Assembly: GCA_900142905.1 (NCBI GenBank)
Contig: FSRV01000001.1
Span: 2,170,001-2,234,000, forward strand
DNA length: 64,000 bases
Direction: 5' to 3'
Origin: Burkholderia sp. GAS332
GTDB lineage: Bacteria > Pseudomonadota > Gammaproteobacteria > Burkholderiales > Burkholderiaceae
Under the pieces are notes generated by a model. That model worked only from the letters and a program-made list of their open reading frames with translations, had not been told where the DNA came from and did not search any database. This document shows, one piece after another, positions 52,779 through 62,561 of this stretch (positions are counted from its first letter, which is position 1; each line of letters begins with the position of its first letter). A program made the position numbers and the translations under genes.

Positions 52779-53873
52779 ATGAAGAGAAGAAATCTGCTGA
52801 CCGCTTTCGCTTGGGGTGCGGCCTCGCTGGCGCTCGCCGCGCCGCTCGCGCAAACCGCGCAGGCGGCCGACGCACCGGGCGTCGCGTTCGTCTACCTCGG
52901 CAATCCTGGCGATGCCGGCTGGACCTATGCCCACGATCAGGGTTCGAAGGAAGTCGAGGCGAAATTCGGCAACAAGATCAAGATCACCCGCATCGAGAAC
53001 GTGCCGGAATCGGCCGACTCCGAGCGTGTGTTCCGCGATCTGGCGAATAAGGGCAACAAGATCATCATCGGGTCGAGTTTCGGCTATCAGGACTTCGAAC
53101 TGAAGGTCGCCAAGGACTTCCCGGACACGGTGTTCCTGCATGCAACCGGCTACAAGAAGGCGCCGAACTTCGGTACCTATGACGTGCGGATGTATCAGGG
53201 CGCTTACCTGGCGGGCGTCGCGGCGGGCTATGTGACGAAGACCAATACGCTTGGCTTTGTCGCATCGGTGCCGATTCCTGAGGTGGTCCGCAACATCAAC
53301 GCTTACACGCTCGGCGCGCGTTCGGTGAATCCGAAGATTCACACCAAGGTCATCTGGATCAACAGCTGGTTCGATCCGGGCAAGGAAAAGCAGGCCGCTG
53401 AAACGCTGATCGGCCAGGGCGCTGACGTGCTGCTGCAGAACACCGATTCGAGCGCGACGCTCGCGACGGCATCGGAAAAGCACGTGCATGCGTTCGGTTG
53501 GGATTCGGACATGAAGAAGTTCGGTCCAGATGCGCACCTCGGCTCGGTGGTCGCGCACTGGGGCGTGTATTACAACGCGGCTATTCAGCAGGTGCTGGAT
53601 GGCAAGTGGAAGAACGACCCGGTGTGGTGGGGCATTCCGCAGAAGGCGGTCAATCTTGAAGACCTGAACACGTCGGTGATTTCGGCTGACGCGCAGAAGC
53701 AGGTCGAGGCGAAGCGTGAGGATCTGGCCGGCGGCAAGTGGGACGTGTTCACGGGCCCGATCAAGGATCAGTCCGGCGCAGTGAAGGTGCCGGCTGGCAA
53801 GACGCTGACCGATCCGGAACTGCAACGCCTGAACTGGTATGTGGAAGGCGTGGACGGCTCACTGCCGAAGTAA
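52779..53873 (+). CDS. BMP family ABC transporter substrate-binding protein
   Basis: A 364-residue periplasmic binding protein of the BMP/Med family. The signal peptide starts MKRRNLLTAFAWG and cleaves near AQA|ADAPG; no lipobox Cys is present, so it is soluble. Motifs are VAFVYLGNPGDAGWTYAHDQG, GSSFGYQD, YLAGVAAGYVTKTNTLGFVAS, and VNPKIHTKVIWINSWFDPGKEKQAAETL. CAGGAGAGAAC precedes the ATG. Likely ligand is a purine nucleoside or nucleobase. A terminator follows. Confidence 0.92.
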   Translation: MKRRNLLTAFAWGAASLALAAPLAQTAQAADAPGVAFVYLGNPGDAGWTYAHDQGSKEVEAKFGNKIKITRIENVPESADSERVFRDLANKGNKIIIGSSFGYQDFELKVAKDFPDTVFLHATGYKKAPNFGTYDVRMYQGAYLAGVAAGYVTKTNTLGFVASVPIPEVVRNINAYTLGARSVNPKIHTKVIWINSWFDPGKEKQAAETLIGQGADVLLQNTDSSATLATASEKHVHAFGWDSDMKKFGPDAHLGSVVAHWGVYYNAAIQQVLDGKWKNDPVWWGIPQKAVNLEDLNTSVISADAQKQVEAKREDLAGGKWDVFTGPIKDQSGAVKVPAGKTLTDPELQRLNWYVEGVDGSLPK

Positions 53874-54007
53874 TTCGGCTTTCACGGTCATCGCGGGCGA
53901 CGGGGTCGCGAATGACCGGGCTCGCCGTCGACCGGGGCGCGATCAAGTAACACCCCACGGGGTAACCATCGACCAGGCGGCGGTTTCAGCAACCGCTGCT
54001 TTAAGGC

Positions 54008-54038
54008 GCTGCGTCCATTACGGACGCAGCTTTTTTTT
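54008..54038 (+). terminator. rho-independent terminator after the BMP transporter operon
   Basis: GCTGCGTCC (54008-54016) and GGACGCAGC (54022-54030) pair around ATTAC and are followed by eight T. Confidence 0.9.
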
Positions 54039-54076
54039 GCTTCGAATTTTGTGCTGAACGAGTTTCAGGCGAAGCG

Positions 54077-54283
54077 CTAGTCGATGCGCAGGCCGACCTT
54101 GATGGTTACCTGCCAGTAGGCGACCTTGTCATTTTCGATCTGGCCCCGCGTTTCTGTGACCTCGAACCAGTGCAGATTGCGCAGCGTCTTCGACGCTTTT
54201 GTAATCGCGGTGCTGATTGCGTCGTCGATCGATTTGGTCGATGAGCCGGTCAGTTCGATTTGTTTGTAGACGTGTTCTGACAT
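54077..54283 (-). CDS. dodecin, flavin-binding protein
   Basis: A 68-residue dodecin: VYKQIELTGSSTKSIDDAI, ASKTLRNLHWFEVTETRG with the flavin-stacking Trp, and VAYWQVTIKVGLRI. Dodecins form dodecamers that store and buffer flavins. GAGGAAG lies before the ATG on the minus strand. Confidence 0.95.
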   Translation of the reverse strand: MSEHVYKQIELTGSSTKSIDDAISTAITKASKTLRNLHWFEVTETRGQIENDKVAYWQVTIKVGLRID

Positions 54284-54454
54284 GAACTTCCTCCTTTGAC
54301 CTCCGTTGGTGTGAAAAAAGTATAGGCAATGGATTGCCGCTGACGTTGCCTGTATGAGCGGGTCATGTCACCCATCGCGTGCCCGATATGCCACGGCGAG
54401 GCGGGGCCGTTATGATGTCCGCGCAATCAATCTGAAACCTGACGAGGCTTGAAC

Positions 54455-55420
54455 GTGGAAATTGGTTTTTGCGGTCCCGGTCTCATGGGCGCGCCGATGA
54501 TCCGGCATCTGCTGCGCGCGGGGCATACCGTGCATGTCTGGAATCGTACGCGGGCCAAGGCGGAAGCCTTGCTGGCGGACGGCGCCCAGGTGGTCGATAC
54601 GCCGCGCGAACTGGCCTCGCGGTGCGAGGCGGTGCTGCTGTGCGTCGCGGATGCGGCGGCGGTTGAAGAAACGGTGTTCGGTGCAGATGGGCTACTGAGC
54701 GGGGATGTCACGGCGACGCGACGCGTGCGCTGGATCATCGATCACTCCAGTATCCCGCCGGCAGCGACGAGAGCGCTCGCGCGGCGTGCGGCGACGGTCG
54801 CTGGCGCGACGGCCGTAAGCGCGGCCGCCGATGAGGCCCAAGGTGGGCGAGAGCGGGAGCCTGAGGGCGAGGGCGCCACAAGCGTCGGCTGGATCGACGC
54901 GCCCGTATCCGGCGGCGTAGCGGGCGCGATGGCGGGCACGCTGGCGATCATGGCGGGCGGCGCCGCGGCGGACGTCGAAGCGGTCACGCCGCTCCTCGGT
55001 GCGTATTCAGCCCGCGTCACGCATATGGGCGACGTTGGTGCGGGGCAGACCACCAAGCTCTGCAATCAGACCATTGTCACCGCGACCCTTGCGGCGATCG
55101 CCGAGGCGGTGAGCCTCGCGCAACGCAGCGGCATCGACGCCGCCAAACTCACGGAAGGCCTCGCCGGTGGCTGGGCCGATTCGGTTCTGCTGCAGATTTT
55201 CGTGCCGCGCATGACGCAAAGCGGCCTCGCACCGATCGGCGCGTTCCGCACGTTCCAGAAGGACATCGACACGGTGGCCGCGACGGCGTACGAGACGGGC
55301 ACACCAATGCCGGTTTCGTCGACAGTTCAGCAACTGCTGCGTCTCGGCGCGGCGATGGGGTTGGGTGAGGCCGATCTGTCGGCCTTCATCGACGTTTTGC
55401 AGACGCCGCGTGGCGGCTAG
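54455..55420 (+). CDS. HIBADH-family NAD(P)-dependent dehydrogenase
   Basis: A 321-residue 3-hydroxyisobutyrate dehydrogenase-like protein: N-terminal IGFCGPGLMGAPM, DAPVSGGVAGAMAGTLAIM, GAGQTTKLCNQ with the catalytic Lys, and a helical C-terminus. A low-complexity stretch (about residues 126-146, DEAQGGREREPEGEG) is inserted before DAPVSGG, where the family normally has a short loop. The start is GTG 54455 after GAGG; TTG 54449 is in frame. The substrate is not defined. Confidence 0.9.
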   Translation: MEIGFCGPGLMGAPMIRHLLRAGHTVHVWNRTRAKAEALLADGAQVVDTPRELASRCEAVLLCVADAAAVEETVFGADGLLSGDVTATRRVRWIIDHSSIPPAATRALARRAATVAGATAVSAAADEAQGGREREPEGEGATSVGWIDAPVSGGVAGAMAGTLAIMAGGAAADVEAVTPLLGAYSARVTHMGDVGAGQTTKLCNQTIVTATLAAIAEAVSLAQRSGIDAAKLTEGLAGGWADSVLLQIFVPRMTQSGLAPIGAFRTFQKDIDTVAATAYETGTPMPVSSTVQQLLRLGAAMGLGEADLSAFIDVLQTPRGG

Positions 55421-55565
55421 AAGGCACGCGGGAGGCGCGAACGTCACGAGAGCGCCACGTGAAAGCGGCGTCAAAACACGCGAACACGGCGCTCGCGTGG
55501 GTCGAATTCTCGATAATCTGCTAGAATATTGGGTTGTTCGCCGATATCACATTTAAGGACGCGCC

Positions 55566-57158
55566 GTGCTGTCTACCGCCAATATCACCATGCAATTCGG
55601 GCCAAAGCCCCTCTTCGAGAACATCTCGGTCAAATTCGGGGGAGGGAACCGCTATGGCCTGATTGGTGCGAATGGCTGCGGCAAGTCCACCTTCATGAAG
55701 ATCCTGGGTAGCGATCTGGAACCGAGCTCCGGCAACGTGATGCTCGAACCGAACATCCGCCTCGGCAAGCTGCGCCAGGACCAGTTCGCGTACGAAGACG
55801 TACGCGTGCTCGACGTCGTGATGATGGGTCACGCCGAAATGTGGGCCGCGATGACCGAGCGCGACGCGATCTACGCGAACCCCGACGCGACTGACGACGA
55901 CTACATGCACGCCGCCGAACTCGAAGCGAAGTTTGCCGAATACGACGGCTACACCGCCGAAGCGCGCGCGGGCGAGCTGCTGCTCGGCATCGGCATCGCG
56001 ATCGAAGATCACAACGGCCCGATGAGCAACGTCGCACCGGGCTGGAAACTGCGCGTGCTGCTCGCACAGGCGCTGTTCTCGAAGCCGGACGTCCTGCTGC
56101 TGGACGAACCGACCAACAACCTGGACATCAACTCGATCCGTTGGCTGGAAGACGTGCTCAACCAGTACAACTCGACGATGATCATCATCTCGCACGATCG
56201 TCACTTTTTGAACCAGGTCTGCACGCACATGGCCGACATGGACTTCGGCACGCTGAAGGTCTATCCGGGCAACTACGACGACTACATGCTGGCCAGCACG
56301 CAGGCGCGCGAGCGTCAGCAGAACGCCAACGCCAAGGCCAAGGAACGGGTCGCCGACCTGCAGGACTTCGTGCGCCGCTTCTCGGCGAACAAGTCGAAGG
56401 CGCGTCAGGCTACCAGCCGTCTGAAGATGATCGACAAGATCAAGATCGAGGAATTCAAGCCGTCGTCGCGGCAGAACCCGTTCATCCGCTTCGAGTACGA
56501 GAAGAAGCTGCATAACATCGCCGTGGTGGCGGAGAAGATCTCGAAGAAGTACGAGCGCGCGATCTTCAACGATTTCAGCATTAGCGTGCAGCCGGGCGAG
56601 CGTATCGCGATCATCGGCGAGAACGGCGCGGGTAAGACCACGCTGCTGCGCTCGCTGCTTGGCAAGCTGACGCTGGACCACGGTACGGTGAAGTGGGCTG
56701 AAAACGCAAACATCGGTTACATGCCACAGGATACGTATGAAGAGTTCCCTGACGACGTCACGCTGATGGACTGGATCGATGGCTACCGCCAGGAAGGTGA
56801 CGATGAGCAGATGGTGCGCGGCACGCTCGGCCGTCTTCTGTTCAATGCCGACGACATCCGCAAGTCGGTCAAGGTGCTCTCCGGTGGCGAAAAGGGCCGC
56901 ATGATCTGGGGCAAGCTGATGCTGGGCCGCCACAACGTGATGCTGATGGACGAGCCGACCAACCACATGGACATGGAATCGATCGAATCGCTGCAGATCG
57001 CGCTCGACAAGTACGACGGCACGCTGATTTTCGTGTCGCACGACCGTGAGTTCGTGAGCGGTCTTGCGAACCGGATCATCGAAGTGAAGACCAACGGCAC
57101 GTTGAACGACTTTGGCGGCAACTATGAAGAGTTCCTGACAAGCCAGGGCGTGCAGTAA
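55566..57158 (+). CDS. ybiT: ABC-F family ATPase, YbiT type
   Basis: A 530-residue soluble ABC-F protein with two ATPase domains: first Walker [10 protein letters not shown] and [18 protein letters not shown], second [21 protein letters not shown] and [16 protein letters not shown]. The N-terminal [19 protein letters not shown] matches YbiT closely. ABC-F proteins act on the ribosome E site. The start is GTG 55566 with AAGGA at 55555-55559. A terminator follows. Confidence 0.95.
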   Translation: MLSTANITMQFGPKPLFENISVKFGGGNRYGLIGANGCGKSTFMKILGSDLEPSSGNVMLEPNIRLGKLRQDQFAYEDVRVLDVVMMGHAEMWAAMTERDAIYANPDATDDDYMHAAELEAKFAEYDGYTAEARAGELLLGIGIAIEDHNGPMSNVAPGWKLRVLLAQALFSKPDVLLLDEPTNNLDINSIRWLEDVLNQYNSTMIIISHDRHFLNQVCTHMADMDFGTLKVYPGNYDDYMLASTQARERQQNANAKAKERVADLQDFVRRFSANKSKARQATSRLKMIDKIKIEEFKPSSRQNPFIRFEYEKKLHNIAVVAEKISKKYERAIFNDFSISVQPGERIAIIGENGAGKTTLLRSLLGKLTLDHGTVKWAENANIGYMPQDTYEEFPDDVTLMDWIDGYRQEGDDEQMVRGTLGRLLFNADDIRKSVKVLSGGEKGRMIWGKLMLGRHNVMLMDEPTNHMDMESIESLQIALDKYDGTLIFVSHDREFVSGLANRIIEVKTNGTLNDFGGNYEEFLTSQGVQ

Positions 57159-57468
57159 GCGTTCCTCGCTTCACGGCTTCACGGCGTCGCGTCAAGCAAA
57201 GCCCGCTTCTTCGAAGCGGGCTTTTTTCATGGTGCGCGTCTTGTGCTCCGGTTTCGGTTTGTCCGAACGTCGCAGGCTCACGGACCAAGAGGCCTGCGGA
57301 CCCGTAAGCGTCGCAAGGGAAGAACCATCAATCTCACCATGAAGTGACCAACGTCAACCAACCAGACGCAAAACCAGAACGACAAGCCGGCTCATTGACC
57401 CAACGCAACGCGAGCCGCTCCCGACGACCGATTATCACCGCTTCGATAGTCCACCCATCGGGTCGTCA
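57159..57468. other. intergenic region after ybiT
   Basis: These 310 bases hold the ybiT terminator at the left and no supported gene. A promoter for the downstream oxidoreductase was not identified. Confidence 0.4.
57199..57228 (+). terminator. rho-independent terminator after ybiT
   Basis: AAGCCCGCTTC (57199-57209) and GAAGCGGGCTT (57213-57223) pair around TTC and are followed by T-rich sequence. Confidence 0.9.
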
Positions 57469-58659
57469 ATGCTCACCTCTCACTCTTTCCCACCGCTCGT
57501 CATCCGCGGCCGCTCGCTGCTTCCGATCGTACAAGGCGGCATGGGCGTCGGCATCTCGGCCCACCGGCTGGCAGGCAGCGTCGCCCGTGAGGGCGCACTC
57601 GGCACCATCGCCAGCATCGACCTGCGCCATCATCATCAGGATCTGATCGAACGCTGTCGGCACTCCCCGGATCGGGCCACGCTCGAACAGGCGAACCTCA
57701 CCGCGCTGGCCCGTGAAATCCACGCCGCCAAGGCACTCAGCGAGGGCCGCGGCATGATCGCGGTCAACGTGATGAAGGCCGTCAACGCGCAAGCCGATTA
57801 CGTGCGCGTCGCCTGCGAAAACCGCGCCGATGCGATCGTCATGGGCGCGGGCTTGCCGCTCGATTTGCCGGACATGACCCAGGGCCACGACATCGCGCTG
57901 ATTCCGATCCTGTCGGATAGCCGCGGCGTCGCACTGGTGCTGAAGAAGTGGATGAAGAAGGGCCGTTTGCCCGACGCCGTTGTGATCGAACATCCGGCCC
58001 ATGCAGGCGGCCATCTTGGCGTGACCAACCTCGCGGACATGCAAGACCCGCGCTTCGATTTCCTGCGCGTACTAGAGGAGCTCGATGCGGTATTCACGTC
58101 GCTCGGATTGAGTCGCAAGGACGTGCCCTTGATCGTCGCGGGCGGCATCAATAGTCACGAAGCAGTCCGCGAGTTGCTGAGCGCGGGTGCCAGCGGCGTA
58201 CAGCTCGGCACACCGTTCGCCGTCACCGAAGAAGGCGACGCGCATCCGAACTTCAAACGCGTGCTGGCCGAAGCGACGCCCGACGACATCGTCGAATTCG
58301 TCAGCGTCACGGGGCTGCCGGCTCGCGCCGTGAAAACGCCGTGGCTGATGCGCTATCTGCGCCACGAAACGAAAATTCGCGAGAAGATCGGGGCGCTCAA
58401 ACACGCCTGTCCGACCGCGCTCGAATGCCTTAGCGTCTGTGGCTGGCGCGACGGCGTCGAGAAGTTCGGCCACTTCTGCATCGACACGCGGCTCGCCGCG
58501 GCATTGCGCGGCGACGTGGCCAATGGCCTGTTCTTTCGCGGCCGCGAAGCCTTGCCGTTCGGCACGGCCATTCGCAGCGTCCACGACCTGATCGAACTGC
58601 TGCTGACCGGGGCGACGCGACCCGCTGTCGCAGGGCGCTGGGCGTTCTCGCTTGGTTGA
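57469..58659 (+). CDS. NAD(P)H-dependent flavin oxidoreductase / nitronate monooxygenase family
   Basis: A 396-residue TIM-barrel flavoprotein of the NMO/FabK/DUF561-like group: VQGGMGVGISAHRLAGSVAR, AIVMGAGLPLDLPDM, EHPAHAGGHLGV, and VAGGINSHEAVRELLSAGASGVQLGTPF. The GGHLG and AGGI phosphate-binding motifs bind FMN. The reaction may be nitronate oxidation or a related quinone/enoyl reduction; a C-terminal extension of about 80 residues with Cys residues (CPTALECLSVCGW) is outside the core. Confidence 0.88.
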   Translation: MLTSHSFPPLVIRGRSLLPIVQGGMGVGISAHRLAGSVAREGALGTIASIDLRHHHQDLIERCRHSPDRATLEQANLTALAREIHAAKALSEGRGMIAVNVMKAVNAQADYVRVACENRADAIVMGAGLPLDLPDMTQGHDIALIPILSDSRGVALVLKKWMKKGRLPDAVVIEHPAHAGGHLGVTNLADMQDPRFDFLRVLEELDAVFTSLGLSRKDVPLIVAGGINSHEAVRELLSAGASGVQLGTPFAVTEEGDAHPNFKRVLAEATPDDIVEFVSVTGLPARAVKTPWLMRYLRHETKIREKIGALKHACPTALECLSVCGWRDGVEKFGHFCIDTRLAAALRGDVANGLFFRGREALPFGTAIRSVHDLIELLLTGATRPAVAGRWAFSLG

Positions 58660-58728
58660 TACGGGTCAACGTGAAGCCTCACGAGACCTTCGACAATCCC
58701 CGCACGCAAACAACACTCGGGGAAGCAC

Positions 58729-59391
58729 ATGAAGCACTCACTCAGGAACAGAATCAAGGCCACCGCCGTCGCGTCGTGCCTGCTAGGCGCTGGCGCGCTG
58801 GCTTCGCAGGCGCAAGCTCAGGTTGCCGGCGACGACCCGATGAGCGGCATTCACGCCGGCGACGTACTGGTGCGTCTGCGCGCCATCAGCATCATGCCGG
58901 ACGTGAAAACCAACCAGTCGCTGTCGGCGCTCAACGTGGGCGTCAACAACGCCATCGTGCCGGAGCTGGATCTGACGTACATGATCCGCGATTACCTCGG
59001 CGTCGAGCTGATTCTCGGCACGTCGCGCCATCAGCTGACATCGAGCCTCGGCAACCTTGGTGGCGTGAACGTGTTACCGCCCACACTGCTGCTGCAATAT
59101 CACTTCAACCATGCGGGGCGTATCCGTCCGTACGTCGGTGCGGGTCTGAACTACACGTTGTTCTATAACAACGGCTTGAACGCAGGTGGTCAGCCGATTT
59201 CGATCACTAACCACAGCTTTGGCCCCGCCTTGCAGGCAGGTGTGGATGTGCAGGTGACCAAGTCGCTGTTCGTCAACGCGGACATCAAGAAGATCTGGAT
59301 GCACACCGACGCAACGCTCGGCGGTCAGTCGCTCGGCCGGTTGAATATCGATCCGCTGGTGGTCGGTTTGGGCGTCGGTATGCGGTTCTGA
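58729..59391 (+). CDS. OmpW family outer membrane protein
   Basis: A 220-residue OmpW homologue. The signal peptide ends near AQA|QV; the mature protein has GDVLVRLRAISIMPDV, DLTYMIRDYLGVELILGTSRH, HPLHF-like and RIRPYVGAGLNYTLFY, and ends GLGVGMRF for Bam recognition. It forms an eight-strand barrel that passes small hydrophobic molecules. It is a second OmpW in this window, distinct from the AlkL-like copy at 27163. Confidence 0.94.
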   Translation: MKHSLRNRIKATAVASCLLGAGALASQAQAQVAGDDPMSGIHAGDVLVRLRAISIMPDVKTNQSLSALNVGVNNAIVPELDLTYMIRDYLGVELILGTSRHQLTSSLGNLGGVNVLPPTLLLQYHFNHAGRIRPYVGAGLNYTLFYNNGLNAGGQPISITNHSFGPALQAGVDVQVTKSLFVNADIKKIWMHTDATLGGQSLGRLNIDPLVVGLGVGMRF

Positions 59392-59424
59392 TTGCCGCGC
59401 TGTAGAAGCCGCGCTTGTCATGCA

Positions 59425-59452
59425 AAAACGCCGGAATCTCCGGCGTTTTTTT
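59425..59452. terminator. rho-independent terminator after ompW (bidirectional)
   Basis: AAAACGCCGG (59425-59434) and CCGGCGTTTT (59440-59449) pair around AATCT with T-runs on both sides of the hairpin. It may also serve the convergent DUF1289 gene. Confidence 0.88.
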
Positions 59453-59526
59453 TGCAATCACCATCCCAATCGGGCGACGGGTCCTCGAGCAGTCGGGTCG
59501 ATGCGGGAGACCGTGGCGCGAGGCGG

Positions 59527-59730
59527 CTACAGTTTGTCGTTCTTGAAGCGCATCGCAGTGCCGTCCTGCTCGATGCGTACCCACACGGCGCGCTTTTCCT
59601 CGTCGCTGAGGAACACCCAGTTGGACACCTCGGTGGCGGTGCGGCCGCAGCCTTTGCAGACCTCGTCAAAAAGCGTGGAACAGACGCCGATGCACGGGCT
59701 GTCGGGAAGATCGTGGAGATTCGAAGCCAT
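59527..59730 (-). CDS. DUF1289 family protein
   Basis: A 67-residue protein with the DUF1289 Cys pattern SPCIGVCSTLFDEVCKGCGRT, followed by EVSNWVFLSDEEKRAVW. Members are small and possibly metal-binding, and the role is unknown. ATG 59730 is chosen over an upstream in-frame start at 59826 that is rich in Arg and unlike the family. Confidence 0.88.
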   Translation of the reverse strand: MASNLHDLPDSPCIGVCSTLFDEVCKGCGRTATEVSNWVFLSDEEKRAVWVRIEQDGTAMRFKNDKL

Positions 59731-60201
59731 CGGAAACCTTGGGGCAGGGAAGCGGAGTTGCGCTATGTTAACCGATGCGGCGATCGTGGCCCGGCGTCGC
59801 GCTCGCCGTGGCACAGATGCATGCACGGTTGGCCGTATCCACTGCCACCTTCGTCCCGCAACAGCGAGACGCTCGGACGATGCTTACAAAACCACTTCAC
59901 TAACACTGCGCGCGCTCGTCAGCGACGTACCCGCGGTGAGACCGCCGCAACTTGACAACGAGATGACACCGAGGCTGCCACTGGTGTTTTTTACGGGTAG
60001 ACACGCGCCGATAACCCGCTAAAATTGCGCCCATTTTGTAGCGGCACGGCTTACGCTGTACCGTTTGCGCGACAGCCTGGCATTTTTTTTGGTGCGCGCA
60101 ATAATTAATGGTAGTTTTCGGTTTTTCAGGGGAGCCGCGTGCGGTATGCCGCGGCGTGGGCGAAGACGGTCGGCTTGGGCCGGCCAGGATCGGAGAACGG
60201 G
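59731..60201. other. intergenic region upstream of potF
   Basis: In 471 bases there is no supported gene. A-T rich sequence near 60100-60125 (CAATAATTAATGG) is a plausible promoter zone for potF; no operator was identified. Confidence 0.4.
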
Positions 60202-61302
60202 ATGAAAAGACGGGTAGTGGGGCAAGTGGCAGCGCTGATCTTGTGCGCGACACCGTGGTTGACGGCCGCTGCGAAAGATACGCAGCTGAACGTGTATAAC
60301 TGGTCCGATTACATCGCTAAGGACACGATTCCGAACTTCACCAAGCAGACGGGCGTCCAGGTCAAGTACGACAACTACGACAGCGACGACACGCTGCAAG
60401 CCAAGCTCCTGACCGGTAATTCCGGTTACGACATCGTCGTGCCGACCAGCAATTACGCCGGCAAGCAGATCGCAGCGGGCATCTTCGCGCCGCTCGACAA
60501 ATCGAAGCTGCCGAACCTGAAGTATCTCGATCCCTCGCTGATGGCCCTCGTGGCCGGCGCCGATCCGGGCAACAAGTACACGGTGCCTTGGGCATACGGC
60601 ACGACCGGCCTCGGTTACAACGTCACCAAGGTCCAGCAGATCCTCGGTAAGAACGTGCCGCTCGACAACTGGGACATCCTCTTCAAGCCGGAAAACATCT
60701 CGAAGCTGAAAGCGTGCGGCGTGTCCGTGCTCGACGCGCCGGACCAGATGTTTGCCGCCGCGCTTCACTACATCGGCAAGGATCCGATGAGCACGAACCC
60801 GGCCGACTATCGCGCCGCGCTCGAGATGATGAAGAAGATCCGCCCGTACATCACGCAGTTCAACTCGTCGGGCTATATCAACGATCTGGTCGGCGGCGAC
60901 GTGTGCTTCGCGTACGGCTGGTCGGGCGACGTCGTGATCGCCAAGCATCGCGCGGTCGAGGCGAAGAAGCCGTTCAAGGTCGAGTACTACATTCCGAAGG
61001 GCGGTGCGCCGGTGTGGTTCGACGTGATGGCGATTCCGAAAGACGCGAAGAACAAGGAAGCCGCGCTCGAGTGGATCAACTACATCGAAACGCCGCAGGT
61101 TCACGCCGCGATCACCAACGCCGTCTACTATCCGAGCGCCAACCTCGAAGCGCGCAAGTATGTGGACAAGGACGTGGCGAACGACCCGGCCGTGTACCCG
61201 CCGCCTGACGTCATCAAGACGCTGTTCCTGTTGAAGCCGCTGCCGCCGGAAATCCAGCGGCTGCAAACGCGACTGTGGACTGAATTCAAGTCCGGCCGCT
61301 GA
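60202..61302 (+). CDS. potF: putrescine/polyamine ABC transporter binding protein
   Basis: A 366-residue periplasmic polyamine-binding protein. The signal peptide MKRRVVGQVAALILCATPWLTAAA is followed by LNVYNWSDYIAKDTIPNF and GYDIVVPTSNYAG, then VPWAYGTTGLGYN and CFAYGWSGDVVIAKHRAVE. The aromatic/acidic pattern is that of PotF (putrescine) rather than PotD. ATG 60202 matches the signal peptide start; the frame is open to 60139. It is the first gene of potFGHI. Confidence 0.93.
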   Translation: MKRRVVGQVAALILCATPWLTAAAKDTQLNVYNWSDYIAKDTIPNFTKQTGVQVKYDNYDSDDTLQAKLLTGNSGYDIVVPTSNYAGKQIAAGIFAPLDKSKLPNLKYLDPSLMALVAGADPGNKYTVPWAYGTTGLGYNVTKVQQILGKNVPLDNWDILFKPENISKLKACGVSVLDAPDQMFAAALHYIGKDPMSTNPADYRAALEMMKKIRPYITQFNSSGYINDLVGGDVCFAYGWSGDVVIAKHRAVEAKKPFKVEYYIPKGGAPVWFDVMAIPKDAKNKEAALEWINYIETPQVHAAITNAVYYPSANLEARKYVDKDVANDPAVYPPPDVIKTLFLLKPLPPEIQRLQTRLWTEFKSGR

Positions 61303-61337
61303 CCTGCGGCCTGAGTGAACGGGTAAGTATCATCATG

Positions 61338-61363
61338 AAGCCCTCGGTGTCCACCGGGGGCTT
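61338..61363 (+). terminator. intra-operon hairpin between potF and potG
   Basis: AAGCCC/GGGCTT and CGGTG/CACCG pair with a single T-G wobble, followed by TTTG. It is 36 bases after potF and may reduce expression of the downstream genes. Confidence 0.5.
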
Positions 61364-61391
61364 TGTTCGTCAAACGCCGGAGTAAAGCATT

Positions 61392-62561
61392 GTGATGAGT
61401 AGTGACCAGTCGAGCGCGCTGGCAGGGGCCGCCGCGCCGTTCCCGAGCCTGAACGCCGCAGCGGGCGACGCCGCAGAGAATTTCGTTCAGATCGTCGACA
61501 TCGTGAAGAAGTTTGGCGAGACCGCGGCGGTCAAAGGGGTCAACCTGTCGGTCAAAAAGGGCGAGCTGTTCGCGCTGCTCGGCAGTTCGGGCTGTGGCAA
61601 GTCGACCTTGTTGCGCATGCTGGCCGGCCTCGAATCGATCACGTCGGGCAAGATCCTGATCGACGGCGAGGACCTCGCGCAATTGCCGCCTTATCGCCGA
61701 CCGGTCAACATGATGTTCCAGTCGTACGCCCTGTTTCCGCACATGACGGTCGAGGCCAACGTCGCCTTCGGCCTGAAGCAGGAAGGCGTGCCGAAATCCG
61801 AACTGAAAGACCGCGTGCAGAACGCGCTCGATCTCGTGCAGATGGGCCGCTTTGCGAAGCGCAAGCCGCATCAGCTCTCCGGCGGTCAGCAGCAGCGTGT
61901 GGCGCTCGCGCGCTCGCTCGTCAAGCGGCCGAAACTGCTGTTGCTTGACGAGCCGATGTCCGCGCTCGACAAGCAGATCCGTCAGCGCACGCAGATCGAA
62001 CTGGTCAACATTCTCGACAAGGTCGGCGTGACTTGCATGATGGTGACGCACGACCAGGAAGAGGCCATGACGATGGCGGACCGTCTTGCCGTGATGAGTG
62101 AAGGCGAGATCATCCAGCTCGGCACGCCGCATGAAGTGTATGAGTATCCGAATTGCCGCTTTTCGGCCGAGTTCATCGGCTCGACCAATCTGTTCGACGG
62201 CAATGTTGTCGAAGATGAACCCGATCACGTGTTCATCGAAACGCCCGACCTGCCGGTCCGTCTCTACGTGAGCCACGGCATCACGGGGCCGCTCGGCATG
62301 CCGGTGACGATCTCGGTGCGGCCCGAGCGCATCGCGCTCACGCGCAAGCCGCCTGAAGGCGCGAACAACTGGGGCAAGGGCGTGGTGACGAACGTCGCCT
62401 ACATGGGCGGTTATTCGCTGTATCACGTGAAGCTCGACGCCGGTAAAACGGTGATCGCCAACGTGACGAGTCTGGCCTTGACGGAGATCGACCCGCCCAC
62501 CTGGGGCGACGAAGTGTATGTGCGCTGGAGCGCGTCGGCCGGTGTGGTGCTGACGTCATGA
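61392..62561 (+). CDS. potG: polyamine ABC transporter ATPase
   Basis: A 389-residue ATPase: Walker A LGSSGCGKST, signature LSGGQQQRVALAR, Walker B LLLDEPMSALD, switch MMVTHDQEEA and a C-terminal TOBE-like domain (STNLFDGNVVEDE, GPLGMPVTISVRPERIAL). It energises potHI for putrescine import. Starts GTG 61392 or ATG 61395 are both possible after GGAG. It ends overlapping the potH ATG (ATGA). Confidence 0.94.
   Translation: MMSSDQSSALAGAAAPFPSLNAAAGDAAENFVQIVDIVKKFGETAAVKGVNLSVKKGELFALLGSSGCGKSTLLRMLAGLESITSGKILIDGEDLAQLPPYRRPVNMMFQSYALFPHMTVEANVAFGLKQEGVPKSELKDRVQNALDLVQMGRFAKRKPHQLSGGQQQRVALARSLVKRPKLLLLDEPMSALDKQIRQRTQIELVNILDKVGVTCMMVTHDQEEAMTMADRLAVMSEGEIIQLGTPHEVYEYPNCRFSAEFIGSTNLFDGNVVEDEPDHVFIETPDLPVRLYVSHGITGPLGMPVTISVRPERIALTRKPPEGANNWGKGVVTNVAYMGGYSLYHVKLDAGKTVIANVTSLALTEIDPPTWGDEVYVRWSASAGVVLTS

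Noticed and set aside
55521..57041. 506-codon minus-strand frame opposite ybiT
   Set aside because: Composition and full overlap with ABC-F motifs show that it is a shadow frame.
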